A stretch of 64,000 bases of DNA, taken from contig VYZI01000018.1 of the NCBI GenBank assembly GCA_013397695.1, positions 4,631,523 to 4,695,522 on the forward strand, read 5' to 3'. This document shows positions 1-12,900 of the stretch, one piece after another. Under the pieces are notes generated by a model, which saw only the letters and a program-made list of their open reading frames with translations, was not told the DNA's origin and searched no databases. The translations under genes and the position numbers were made by a program. Each line of letters starts with the position of its first letter. Position 1 is the first letter of the stretch. The stretch is from Centropus unirufus. Taxonomy: Eukaryota; Chordata; Aves; Cuculiformes; Centropidae.

Positions 1-819
1 AAGGTCAAACACTTGTATTGCTGAAGGTTTTATGCCGTTACCAGTCAGTGGCGATCCTTTCTTTATGAGTGAAATGCAGAAGGCAAGTATATGCCAGTCT
101 AATCAATGACAGACAATTTCTTTCTACATTTCTTCTGCTATTACAAATGTTCTGTTGTTAAACTCTATTTTACACTGTCAATCTCCTCTAAACTTATTCC
201 GGAAGACTCAATGAAATGAAAACATAATTAAACCAAAAATAGACAACACCAAAGAATACAGTTAATTTACATGATTTTACATAGAGGGAATTTCCATCCG
301 TTTTTCATATCCATGTATGACAACCCAGATGCTAACATTTTAACATCCTTGAATAAATGAAAAAATAAGTTAGGATTACAGATTGCAGACCTGCCAGACT
401 GCTTCATACTATTGTCAAAATTGTGCTGGTTTCTTCCACAGTAAAAGACAGGAATAATCTTCAAAAACATTTTAAAATAGTAACAAATGTTCCTTCTTTC
501 TCTTTTGAAACAAATATTTTCAGCAACAGCAGCTAAGAAAAATACTTTTGAAAGGAGGTACCTTGTCATATCGTTTTATATTCTAAAATAAGAATAAAAT
601 AAATATGCACGTTTATAATCTCAAGGCTTTCTAAATATAAATTATTGTAGAAATCACTCTGAAAAAGAAAGTGTCTTTAATATTAAAGCATTTTTATGTC
701 TTTTCCTAGAAGAGAATCTTAGGATTTGAAGCAAAAATGTTTACCAAATCTTTCTTTCTCCTTCGACTAGATTGCCTTTGAACATACTAGTGAGTGAAGA
801 GAGCCATCTAGTGCCATAC
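1..819. other. MYO3B intron (left edge of window)
   Basis: This is AT-rich intronic sequence downstream of MYO3B coding exon 6 on the minus strand. I looked for the next kinase exon and found none. The open frame at 267-569 has no recognisable protein features. No repeat recognised. Confidence 0.7.
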
Positions 820-965
820 CTTGGAATTTTAAAAAGGGTTTTCACGGGATGCATGTCAAATAAAGGAGGGTCTCCATCCCCCAGTTCTATGGCTGTAATT
901 CCTAAGGACCATACGTCACATCGAGCATCATATGAGTAGTCATACTGCTGCTCACAAGCAATAAC
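820..965 (-). CDS. MYO3B: MYO3B coding exon 6: helix E-F/G region of the kinase
   Basis: The exon is 146 nt, 48 codons plus two bases (tgatag|GTTATTGCT ... CCAAG|gtatgg). It encodes [20 protein letters not shown] through [10 protein letters not shown] plus part of Arg. [19 protein letters not shown] is the conserved helix F/G region. This is the leftmost exon found; the next expected segment (NPPPTLL...) is not present between base 1 and 819. Confidence 0.95.
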
Positions 966-3900
966 CTATCAGAAAAAAGCAGAAAAAAACCGTTAACCTA
1001 ATGTACAATTCACCCCATCTTAATGTGACGTGAAAGTACTTTTTTGACTCACTCATGCCTAAAATCAAATCTAGCTTTCAAATCCATATCTTTGCCTGTA
1101 TATCCTGGTTAGGAAAAAAACCCACAAAAACATAAAAGAAAACTAGATTTTCTCTTTGGTTTGTTTTCTTTCAATGCATTCCTCCTCTTTTTTCTTTTTA
1201 TACTTTTTTTTCTTTTTTTTTTTTTCTTCTAAAGAGGCATGTGATGCTTCAAAGACCTGTACAACAAAAACATCACTCTGCTAAATTCTGTTTTTGAAAA
1301 CACTTCTTACAGAAATGTATTACAATAGCAGAGAACCCTATTGATGTTATTGACTTTATGACTATTCATGAGTATAGACCGATCTGTGCAGCTCTTTTTT
1401 AAGATAAGAATATTTCATCTGTCATTTCTGCTGAGTTTTTTTCCCTTTTATTTTTTTTTCAGTTTGTCCCTACTAAATTTGAGTAGTTTAAGGAAAAACC
1501 TTCATTACATTCCACACACCTTGTCTAAGAAAAACCGAAGTTTAACAAGAATCTCTCATTGGGCATCAGAAGAGGTTTATGTCACAAACTTGATACACAC
1601 TTCTAGTGAACCCACAGTTTGCCTTCTAATCATAAGCTAACTCTTCATATGAGCTGGAAACTATTCTGCATCTAAACATGAGATTCAAACTAAGGATTAA
1701 ATTCAGCCCTTATCCTTACAAAGGGATGAGACAAAAACTGCAGCTTCACTGCCTTTTACCATATCATGATTTGGGTTCCTATCTCCAGATCTCATCAATT
1801 AGACTTAGAAATCTGTCAAACACCACACCACCACCGGCCCAAATATCGCCAGTATCAGCTTTCATTATTTTTCTCTTCATTTAAAGTATTGCTACTAATT
1901 TGTACTTAAAATAAGCAGAACTTCTTGTAGCATCTCCTAGGGTGGCTGTTGTAAGAAAACCTTTCCCACAGAAGCTGCTGATTTGAGCTAAACCTTTTTT
2001 TTTTTTTACTTTCTCCATAAGCTGCACCTAAGAGAGGCACTGGTGCCTCTGGTACAGATTCTGTCCAACAGGCCCATAGGACCTGTCCATCTTTTATTCT
2101 GGGACTCATGACCCCATTGTACAGCACTCATCATTTATTTTATCAGAAACAAGGGCTGTTGAACATACTAGTTAATTCCACAAAATGTTGTGGGGTTTGG
2201 GCAGTAAAGATGTACATTAGTTAATTCCTTTGCTGGTTGATGAGAAGCTCAAGATGAGCTGGCAATAAGACCTCGCAGCCCAGAAGGCCAACTGTATCCA
2301 CGGCTGCATCACAAGAAGCGTGGCCAGCAGGGCGAGGATGGTGATTCTCCTCCTTTTCGCTGCTCTCATGAGACCCCACCAGGAGTACGGTGTCCAGTTC
2401 TGGAATCCTCAACATAATAAGGGTGTAAAACTGTTGGATCAGGTCCAGAGAAAGATGATGAGAGGGCTGGAGCATTTCTGCTATGAGGACAGGCTGAAAG
2501 AGTTGGGGTTGTGCAGCCTGGAGAAGAGAAGGCTCTTGAGAGACCTTCTAGCAGCCTTCCACTACCTGAACAGGGCCTACAAGAAGTTTTGGGAGGGACA
2601 TTTCACAAGGGCATGTAGTGATAGGACAAGGAGGAATGGCTATAAATTGGAAGGGAAGAGACTTAGATTAGACATTGGGAAGAAATGCTTCCTGATGAGG
2701 GTGGTGAGGCACTGGCACAGGCTGCCCAGGGAGGTTGTGGATGCCCCCACCCTAGAAGTGTTCAAGGACAGACTGGATGGGGCCTTGAGCAGCCTGGTCT
2801 GGTGGGAGGTGTCCCTGCCATGGCAGAAGGGCTGGAACCGGATCATCTTCAAGGTCCCTTCCACCCCAAAGATTTTCTTTGAATCTATATACAATTAGTT
2901 CAGTTCTTTTCTTGGAGCAAATCAGTCCAGAAGAACCAAGAACTTTCCCAAATTTTCTATCAGTGCTAAGATCTCTCACATCCTCATCAATTTTTCCAGA
3001 TTAGCATGCCAAAGACATTTCTTTTCATACCCTACTGACAATGGTATCTCCCCTTAATTGCTGTAATGGCAAAGATCCTTCTGACAGACTATTAGACCGG
3101 CGTTTCTCAACTATTGGCTGAGGAGCACTGGTGATGTGCAGGTCATGATAAAGCCGTCAGCAAAATGCCTGCAAGCCACCTGAGGAAAACTTGCATACAC
3201 ATTCCCTAGGCATCAACTATGAAATAATCAGAAAGGGGAAAAATTAAAGTAGGTGTTGCAAAACAGAGTCCAGGGATTATTTTTTTTTTCTTCAATTTGA
3301 AGAGGCAGAGTTTTGTTAGCTAATGCAGTGGTTTTCAAAGTTGTCACACAAGATCATTTTCCCACCTCCCTTCTCTTCAACAGAATATCTTAAGTGAAAG
3401 CTCTGAAGTATTTCTTAGCTCTTCAAAGAGTTCATTATAGTCTTGATCTCCTCCCAGAGATCCCTCTATCTTTTCAAACAGATGAGTTTTACTGTGAAGT
3501 AGATAATTTCAACTCAATCTGAGTGCTCGAAGCCACCACCCTCATTTCAGAGGCCTCTATACTAATTTCATTTCCTTACACTATGCCTTAGAGAGAAAGA
3601 AAAAAGCCCAAATTTGATGTAAATGTTTGTAAGAAAGCCAGTATGGATATCCATCAGGGATATACTTGAATAATCTATTCTAAAGAGGCCATGCCATGCT
3701 TGGTGTTGGAAGGAGTTTCCTTCATTGCAGTTTTGCTCAGAGATTGAAAGGGAAGTTTGTATTTCTTGATTGTTTTTGTTTCTTTAAATAGTTCCCCAAA
3801 TCATCTGTATTCTCAAGGACACTTCCTCAAAAAAAACAAACAAACAAACAAAAAAAAACCATGCAAGCCAGCTTCCAAGGCCATGACTCATAAGTTGCAA

Positions 3901-6900
3901 GTAGCTTATCCATACGTGACTAATTTAATGCATTATGCTCTCCTTCCCTTTTAAAGACATGACAAATATTGATCCCGGTGGTTAAAAAGCTGCTAGAGCC
4001 CATTTCCTGGAAGTGACTATCTCAGAAGTTGCCTGGTTCTCATCAGTGTGCTGAGTCCTTTGCAAATGCTTTTCTATTTGTTCTCAAACTTTATGATGCA
4101 CAGGAATTCATTTTCCAGGGAAGAAAAAGAAAGACCTACTCAGGGTTGCACTGGACTTTGTCAGCTGTTCTATAAACACGGTCGGTCACTCACATTCAAA
4201 GACATGACCACTTCTTCCTCTATAAACACATCACAATTGCCTCTAACTACAAGTGGATGGGTGGCAAAATTCGCTATGTATCTCAGTCTTAGAAAGTTTA
4301 ACAAGCTACACTAAAATAATATGAGCCTCAGAGGGCTCTGTGCTCATAACGATCAGGGAGAAGAAAGTAGGCTGCAACTGCTGGTTTATAAAAGAAAAAA
4401 GGTCTTTGAGCTTTTCTCAGCTTCACAGTGTAGTACCTACCAAACAAAGACAAAGGAATGTATAACACATCTTTACATATCTTCTGCTCCACTGCTAACA
4501 GCTAGACCTCTAGTAAATAAGATAAATATCAATAATTTTAATTTTTAAAGCAAGAATCAAAACGTACAGCTTTTCCCTTGATGAAAGGTACACACTGGCA
4601 GTTTGCTGGCCTACACATAGGCTGGCAGAAAACACTCTACCTTGAAATCTGAAGAGTTCTCTCAGTCACAGGTCGCAAGCTAAGTCCTTGGGAATGCCCT
4701 AATCCTGCTTTGCCTTGAAAACTATTGCAACTTCCTGCAGAGCAAAAATACCTCTAGAAGTCAAATTCAAAAAGGACAAATGCCATCCACTTATCCTTTA
4801 TTATGTTTAAGTTTCTGTTGGGAACTCAGAGATACTTATTTGTTTTTAACATCTGTCCTTTTTTGGTTAGAGCTGAGCGTGCTCTCAGTGCTGCTGATGC
4901 CTGCTTTGCCCAGCCTGAGACAGAGCACCCTGAAGAAATGATATGAAAATGAAGAAAATGCTACTTCTTTTCTCTACCCTGTGCAAAGACATCATGACAT
5001 ATATTCTTATTTTTATATCCAGCAAAATCGTCCCCTACTTATACAAGGAAAAAGAAGAGGTAGTTTGCCTTGCTGCAAACATTATGTCCGTGCCAAAGCT
5101 TCAGGGGGGTGATGTAGTTTATTTTGAGATTTGCCAGAAAACACCATGAGAATAAGCACCAAGTCTTCCACTTTGGCATGGGCTGGTTACGTGCAAAGAG
5201 TGGCTCCGGTTGCTAAGGAGACAGGCTGTCCCCTTTTGCATTGGTTGTAATTTCACCGTGATTTCATGCCCAGTCGTGCTGCCGCAGGATGGAGAGCACC
5301 TAAGCACCACACAAAGAAACAGGCAATGTGATGGCAGTTGTCAACACTAATTGTGCCGAGGATCCCACTGGGATAGGGTGAGCTGGGGGGAATTCACTGG
5401 TCTGGCCAAGACAGCACATAAACAAATCAGTCACACTAACTGGAGGGAATTTAGAGATGCCAGTGATCAGGCATTCAGGGCGATTTATCTCTCCTCCAGA
5501 AACTAAATGCTTCACAGAGATACACAAGATGATTCACACTGTGACAAAAAGACTTCAGATTCCAAAGGAAACAGTTCTACTTGTTCTGAAAACAATGCAA
5601 AGATTTCTTTGAACTTCAGCAAGCCTGCAAGGAGATCACATGGATTTAAAAGAGGGAAAACAGGTAATATGGAGAAGTAGCTGTTATTTGTACGATGCTC
5701 ATAGTGACTTGTGGGCAGAGAGGAAGCTACACATATATATATATATGTATGTGTATATATATATGCACACACACACGTTTAGCTGAAGCAAAATACACTG
5801 AACCCTTTTAAGTTCACCCAAAATTATTAGAAGTGACCTTACTTTCATTTTGCCTCAGAATATGCAGTGCACATACAAAATATAGCTGCAAGCACCCGCA
5901 ATACCAATAATAACAGTCATGTGCTACATGCAGGTGACTGCTACACGATTAGCGCTGGTGACCCACCCGCAGAAAGGAGTCTGGAGTTAAAAAGGTTGAT
6001 CCTCCTGGGGAAAGGTGCTGCTCTACTCAGCTGACAGGGCTAACTAAGCAGCTTAGGAGGCGTGCCAGCACTGCTGAAAAGCACTGCGTATGTAAAATGA
6101 ACGTGGCCCAAAATTGTCGCTCTTGCTGCAAGGAGAAGAAAATTGCTAGCTAAGTCAAATGAAAGAAAGCAGCTGAACTACTGGGCTCCACCTGTCACTG
6201 TGTGACCCAGCTTTATTTATCCACATGGAAATACAATTCTAAGTCCTATGCACTGAAAAAATGTCTTTCATTATAGCATTTCGCAGCAATGGGGATACTG
6301 AATTATCCAGACCAAAATGATACCTATCTATCTCTATCCTTCCTTCTCTTCCTCTTTCTTCCCTGAAGCACACTGACGCAATTAAGAAGAGCAATTTTGT
6401 AATTGAAATTGATTCCATATTCCCTCATTTCTTATTGTGATTTCAGATCCTTTTTTGGTATCATCATAAAAAAATTTCCATGGCATATCAGAAAATTATT
6501 ATATTGTTAGCTGTGTTACCAAAATAAAAAGTAATCAACATTTTAATAACTCTTCTGAGTAATCATCACAATTAATTTTGATTAATCAAAAAATAATTAC
6601 ATGTCAAGTTGTCGATTGCTTTTTAACAGCTGTGAGTAACCAATTTTTATTTTTAACTCACCCAAGTGAAATATTCCTGAGACCATTAGACTGTTCTGGC
6701 AGCAGGCTACATTTGTAGGGAAACATAGTACATTTTAGTAATTGACACAGTAAAGAAAAATAGATAAGCCTTCGAGCACACAAATCTGGTTTGCTTTATA
6801 CCATGAGACCTTCGTGGCTTCAACACTACTACCACTAATGTAAATGACACATTCTGTTTGTGACCCAGAGATTTACTCCTGAGCAGTAAGGGTGTACACT

Positions 6901-9900
6901 ACACATCTCACAGAGATCTTTAGGTCGTGTTTCACAATGAACCTGAAAACTCAGAGGCAACTCCAGCCTCGTAAGCAAGCACATTTCTTAGGTAAGGCAG
7001 TGTGGTACTGAAATTATCTTCTCTACTGTATTTAAGTTTTCATTTTGTTTTGTTTTTTTAAATCTTTACACTTACATAGAAGTTTTACAACCATTCCATA
7101 GCTCTGGCTTAGATTAGAACAAAACGGAAGCATCTGCAACCCCTCCGTAACCCTTCACAAGATTATGGCCATGTTATCGAGGTTATTGGCAAGGATCCAA
7201 GAGGGTCCCTTAAGCTGCCACGTCCTTCTCAAACCCCTCGCTTGCCCATGAGGGGGGCAGCCCTCCTGAAGGCAAAGGAGGAGGCCATGCATCCCGTCAG
7301 ACCCTGCCCTGCAGGAAGACCTTACTGATGCTGTCCTGCTGCACTCCCTGCCTCTCTTGTGTGCCATCTCCATTGAATAAACCTCTGCATACCCATTCAG
7401 CTTTCTGAATTCTACTGCTTTCCTTCTGGATTTTAAGCAAATTCAGCAGTACTCCTCCCTACCGCATTGTTAAAGCTTGGGTTTCAGAGCCTCACAAAGT
7501 AAGAAAGCGGGGACATAAACAGCAAACAAACAAACAAACAACACAGCAGAAACTGCCATTTCTTTATTCAGTTCCTAAAGATCTGCATTCCTCTAAAGAT
7601 TACTTTGTTTGAATCATGCCCATCAACTCTTCAAACATGACATCTCAGAGTCACAGGCGTTCTAGTCATATGCAGCCATTTAGAGTCCTAACTCTATCCC
7701 ATATTCTCCCAGTGACCTGCCTTGAGTCCTTAAGCAAGTAATTTTGTTTCCGTGTCCCTCAGTTCATCCACAGTCTTTCCTTCTTCACTCAGAGCAATGG
7801 TTCCTACTCTTCCCACACTGCCTTCCCACTTCACTTATAACGCAGTAGTTCCCTGGCATGCCCGTACGCATTTACCACATGCACCGAGGACGGCACTCAA
7901 ACCCAGGGTTGCATTTCAAGAGGATAGCTAATATTCCCTAAAAATAGCTTCTGACATGCTGCAGTGTGGCACTGCTTTAACCTCCTGAAAGCAGGGATGT
8001 CACTGGAAATTGTAGGCTAGGTAGGCAATTCCTTTACACCTTAGGCTTAATATACTCCCATAAATATAGTAATGTTAAACAAGCAATTGCTCAAGTCACA
8101 AAGTAGCAAAAATCTGTAATGAATGATTTAATGCTACCATTCTTTATTTTTACCATTTATCACGTTTGTAATTTTTACCCACTAAATGTGTGGCATTTTC
8201 AAGTATTTCCCTACCAATTAATCATGATGCCAGATAAACACAAATTCTGTAAAAGTTGCAGCAGTTTTTTTATATTCCCGTCTGTGAAGCTTCTTCCTAA
8301 GGATTTTAAACAATGCAATTAAGAGCTAATTCAATTATGTATCTTACCATTAGCTGTAACAGAATACTTATGGCACCTTCATGGGAGATCTTATAAGAAA
8401 ATATTTTCAAACTTTTCCTTATTAGAAGAAGTACATAGTTCCTTATGTCTCTTTATCACAAAATATACGTACTGTTCCACTGTAGAAGTGTTTTTAAATG
8501 TTTTTCAGGAGGTATATAAGCATATATAAATAGGATATAGATTTCAAGAATGTATAAGTGATGGATTCCTATAGTTCATTATAAATCAGCATTTACAAGA
8601 TTCCCTTCTTAGTTTGCATTTAGAACTGTAGTGAAAAATATCCATATCAGAACAGCTAATTCTAGCCAACAAGAATTAAAGTGAAGAGACCCAGAGTTAT
8701 TAACAGGATGCTGACCTTGAATCCCATGATGTAAGCAAAGGGCTGGCAAATAAGCTACGTTGAAGTGTGACAAAATGAGACTATACCCAGTAATTTCTGG
8801 AAAATGTACACTATCGCTGTACTTTTTTAGAGAGTTTGGGTGTTTTAAATTACCTTCAGCGCCTCCACACTTCTTTCTGACTTCAAGTATCTTTTCCTAT
8901 TTCTATTTCCGTTCTTAAAACTAGATTTAGGCCAAAGAATACATGTACACAAAAACATGTACAAATTCTAACTGAGCTTATTTCAAGAGTCATTCTTCCA
9001 ACCAAATCATGATAATGTCATATTTTGGAAAAAGGAAAACTGCAGTTCCAATTAACTAAATTTTGTTCAGTCCTGCACTGGAGGTGAAAACAAGACATGT
9101 TAAGGTTTGGAACTAGAGATGTAAAGCCAGTTCAGATCAGAAGTTCTGATTCTTCCTGGTGTTATTCAACACGATTCATTTCAGTATAATAGAAGCAGAT
9201 TTTAGGTAACTTGTTTGGCAACAAGTTTGGCAACAGGCAGCTTTAAACACCCACCATACTTAAACTTTCCTGCATTATTTATGTTTTCTTGTCATGCCTA
9301 TTTCCAGTGTTCCAACTTCTGCATGTCTGTGTTTGCAAGTGTGTGACAAGGCTAAACAGCAATGATTTATTGTCAGCAAGTCTACTTTAAAGCAGCTCCC
9401 GAAGTAACATCTTTGCCAAGTTTCTCTGTGGCTTCCATACGGACCAGTTTTTCTCTGTATTTTCATTTTTCATCAACATTTTTGTTAATCACATGCTCTC
9501 CTCAAAAACAAATGCTCAAGGACAAATGTTTTCATGTGTCCTGTTGCTGCTAAAAAAGCTTCACAGTCAACAGACAAAAGAGCAAAGATGTTCGAGTCAC
9601 TCAAAACTGTTAAGCTGCTGCTTTTCATGCTGACCAGTAAGAACACTGAGCTGAACAAACACCTTATGCCACCCTCAGACCCTTTGTTATTGCAAGCATC
9701 ATGCCATACAAGCCCTCATACATTTTGCAAACTTCTTAAAATATGATGGCTTTTCTCATTATACAGACTGACCCTGATTCTGGCTCATCTAGTGTTTCTA
9801 GTTTCCAGCATATTTGTCTCCTGCTTATATCCAAGCTTTTCCTATTAGTCAGCTTCAATAATCTTGCATTGTTCCTCTCCAAATTTTATATTCCTGGTGT

Positions 9901-12900
9901 TTACCTTGGAAAATAGTCCCTGCCAGCTTCATTTGACAAGGTTCATTTCCCTGAAATGCTCTTGTCTCTTCCTCCAATGCAAGCTTTTTTCATTCATCTC
10001 CCCTCTGCACTTCCCTTTCAGATTAAATATATTTTTCTCATCCTTAGAGAAGATAAGGTCCCATGATTGCTTTCTGCATTGACTGAGGCTTCTGTTTTTC
10101 ACATACAGACAGTAACATTTTTATTTAAAAAATAATACTTAAAAAAATCCTAGCCTTCAAGCTTCCTTGTTGTCTGACTAGAAACATTTCCTTCCTATCC
10201 AGTTGTTTTGTAGTATTCTAGGGTGACACAGACTTTATGTCAAAACTTTCAGGCAGCAAGATTTTTGCAACTGTTAAGTGCTTTTCTCATTTTTACTGAT
10301 CTCACTATAGTCTCATCTAGAAAACACTGTTCCTAATAAGCTATTACCCAAGCAGAGTTTTTCTGCTTCTTGCAGTTCTAATCTTTCACCTTTCACTTAA
10401 AAATTCAGCTGCGCGTTTTAAAAATACCAGAAAGAGCTCCCCAGAAGTAAATTACAATGTGCATGTCAGCTGAAATACGTCATTCATATGAACACAAAGA
10501 AAGCAACTGGAGTGACTTGAGCACGCGTGTTATGCAACTTATATTTTAAAAGCCACTTCAACAACAGTGTAATGGATATCTGAGCATCTGACAGCTGCTT
10601 TGCAATTCGGTACCTCTATGAAGTCTGATCAGCATGCCTCATACGGGCATGCAAATGTGATATGGGTTATTATGCTTATGGTACTCGGTTGATTATTTTG
10701 ACAAATCTTTTCAGAACAGGAAGGATTCAATGCTACTTCTCTTCCCATTTTGATGTGCTATGTACATAGCATACCTTGGTTACACGTGTGTTGTATTTTC
10801 AAGTCAGATTTTTTTCTGAGCAAAATCTCCGCTTATTTCTTTGACTTTTTACCTCAAGAATGAATACTTTCAAGCGGCATGGAAAAATAAATTTTGTATG
10901 ACTACTGCCTTTGATGGCATTTATTCAAGCAAACCAGTACCATAAAAATAACTTATAATAATTCAAGTTCAATAAAATGTCATAATATGTCCATTATTGT
11001 CTAGAGGAGTATTTTATGAAGGTTTCAGAATGTCTTCAACCAAGGTGATTCCATAAATAATGCTTGCACAGTGGTTTCTAAGGTATCTTGTGTCTCCTTT
11101 GTGACGTAAGCTGGTTGTTATGGAGATGGCAAAATATCAACCATTCTTTGTGAGACTCTGCAAGATCAATTTTGGATCTGTTATTCCAGCTTCTTTTCTC
11201 TGCTCAGCTATAACTGGCCTTCCTTAGCAACATAAAGAGATGTATAAAAAAGTATAAAATGTTTTAAAGCAAATGCTTGCATGATACTTTTAAGTGATGC
11301 ACAGAAATAGCCCAGTGTGCATTTGTAACCGGTGCAAATTACACGGCAGACTGTCCGAAATTCAAGTCTAACAGCCTTCAACAGAAATGTGGCTACTATG
11401 GTTATTAACGTTTAACAACTTACAAATTACAGACCACTCCCTTTTCATTCACTATTTTTCAATATCATAATCTATACTTCGGAATTTTTTTTTTTTTTTT
11501 TCTTAAAGTGAGGAGAGCAAAGACCAACGTCTTTCACTCCAAATTTAGGGAAAGTGCATAAGGGACCTTTGTTCAGGTGTGTTAAAAGCTACGTGTGTTA
11601 GAGCTTCATGAAATACAAGGAAAAGGGTTGTGTCTGGGGAGCAGTATGTAAAAACACGGTCTAAGATACTCGACTAGGCTGACTGTTGATTTTTTTCCTC
11701 CATTTTTCATCTATACTAGTCCATCGGTCAAAGTGTGTAGGTGCCCTGTAAATGCCTCAGGGTGAAGAACACACAGCTGAGTCAGGGCTTTGCAGAGTCC
11801 TATAGTAAGACAAGAAAGTGGGAATTCCTTCTTCTCCTTCCAGTTTGTATCTAGACTCACAGACCAGCACACCAAAATATAAAGTATTTGACTGGAAAGT
11901 AAAAAAATAACAATTCAAGGAGACCCTCAGTTATTTGCGGATTATCTAAACTTTTATGTAAACATTGCAGGAAAGGAGTTAATGAAGAATATTAGAAATC
12001 TATTTTGTATTTTCCAAAAGTACATTCATTTTACTGAAGAGGAGTTTAGCTGCAGAGTAGTGAAACAGAACCATAGAAGAGGGAAGAAAAGATACTCTTT
12101 TCTCTCACTTGTGAAAGTGGTAACAAAGCTTACATTGCAATGAATGCAGACAATCCAGATAGGAGCCTTTCCTTACCTCAGGTGCCATCCAAAAGGGGGT
12201 TCCCACTGAGGTGTTTCTACGCAGCCGTGTGCTGGTGAGCTGGGCTGAAACACCTGCAATAAAACAGATAGAATTTGAAGTGAAGCTTTTTCCTTTGTCA
12301 TTTCAGTCAGTTTATTTCAAGTATCTGGAAAGCAAATCCCAAGCCTAGGAGGACAGCTGCAGGATGCCTGGGCAAAGTAGGTGCAGCGTTCGTACTGATT
12401 TATTATTTTTTTTTTGTTTAGTTTCAGCTCTACTGTTTTCTTTCAGAATTGCTGAGAGATTTTTTGCGAATGACTCTCAGTTTGAAGTAAACTCAAAAGC
12501 TCAATTGATTCCTAAATATCACAGCCTTCTTTCTACCCTTTTTATGAGTATAAACAGGAGCTATTCAGATTACAACTTGTCTTTAAAACTTCTGATTCCA
12601 AAATTTACTCCCTCAATACCACTGGCAGGAAACTAGCGTTCACTTACGGTACTTGCAGAGGTTCCTGCTCAACAAAACATTTATGCCCTTCCTTAAATCT
12701 TTCCCTGTTGAGAGAAGCAGAGAAGCTCAAGCTCACAGCACAGCTTGTACTTAGGGAGCTAAGCACATGCTTAAAGCAAAGCCTGTGCTTCAGCGCTTTG
12801 CTGACTGAGGCTGGACTACGGAAGCAAAGCTGGCAAAAGGGAGAAAGAACTAGAGTGAAATCAAACAACATTAACAAATTAGAATCAACTTTCAAATCTT

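Larger units (their letters stand above)
966..12176. other. MYO3B intron between coding exons 5 and 6 (11.2 kb)
   Basis: This is the largest MYO3B intron in the window. It contains a CR1 fragment (2227-2872), a CA/TA microsatellite (5730-5776), A-rich/CAAA simple repeats (3829-3858, 7523-7542), an unusually AT-rich block with many TAAT cores (6470-6660) and a GC-rich LTR-like block (7135-7460). A short direct duplication lies at about 9213-9235 (GTTTGGCAACA twice). I recognise nothing else, and its open frames look like chance. Confidence 0.75.

Noticed and set aside
2320..2898. 192-codon plus-strand open frame as a gene
   Set aside because: It is the C-terminal ORF2 remnant of a 5'-truncated CR1 LINE, with characteristic CR1 motifs and 3' sequence.
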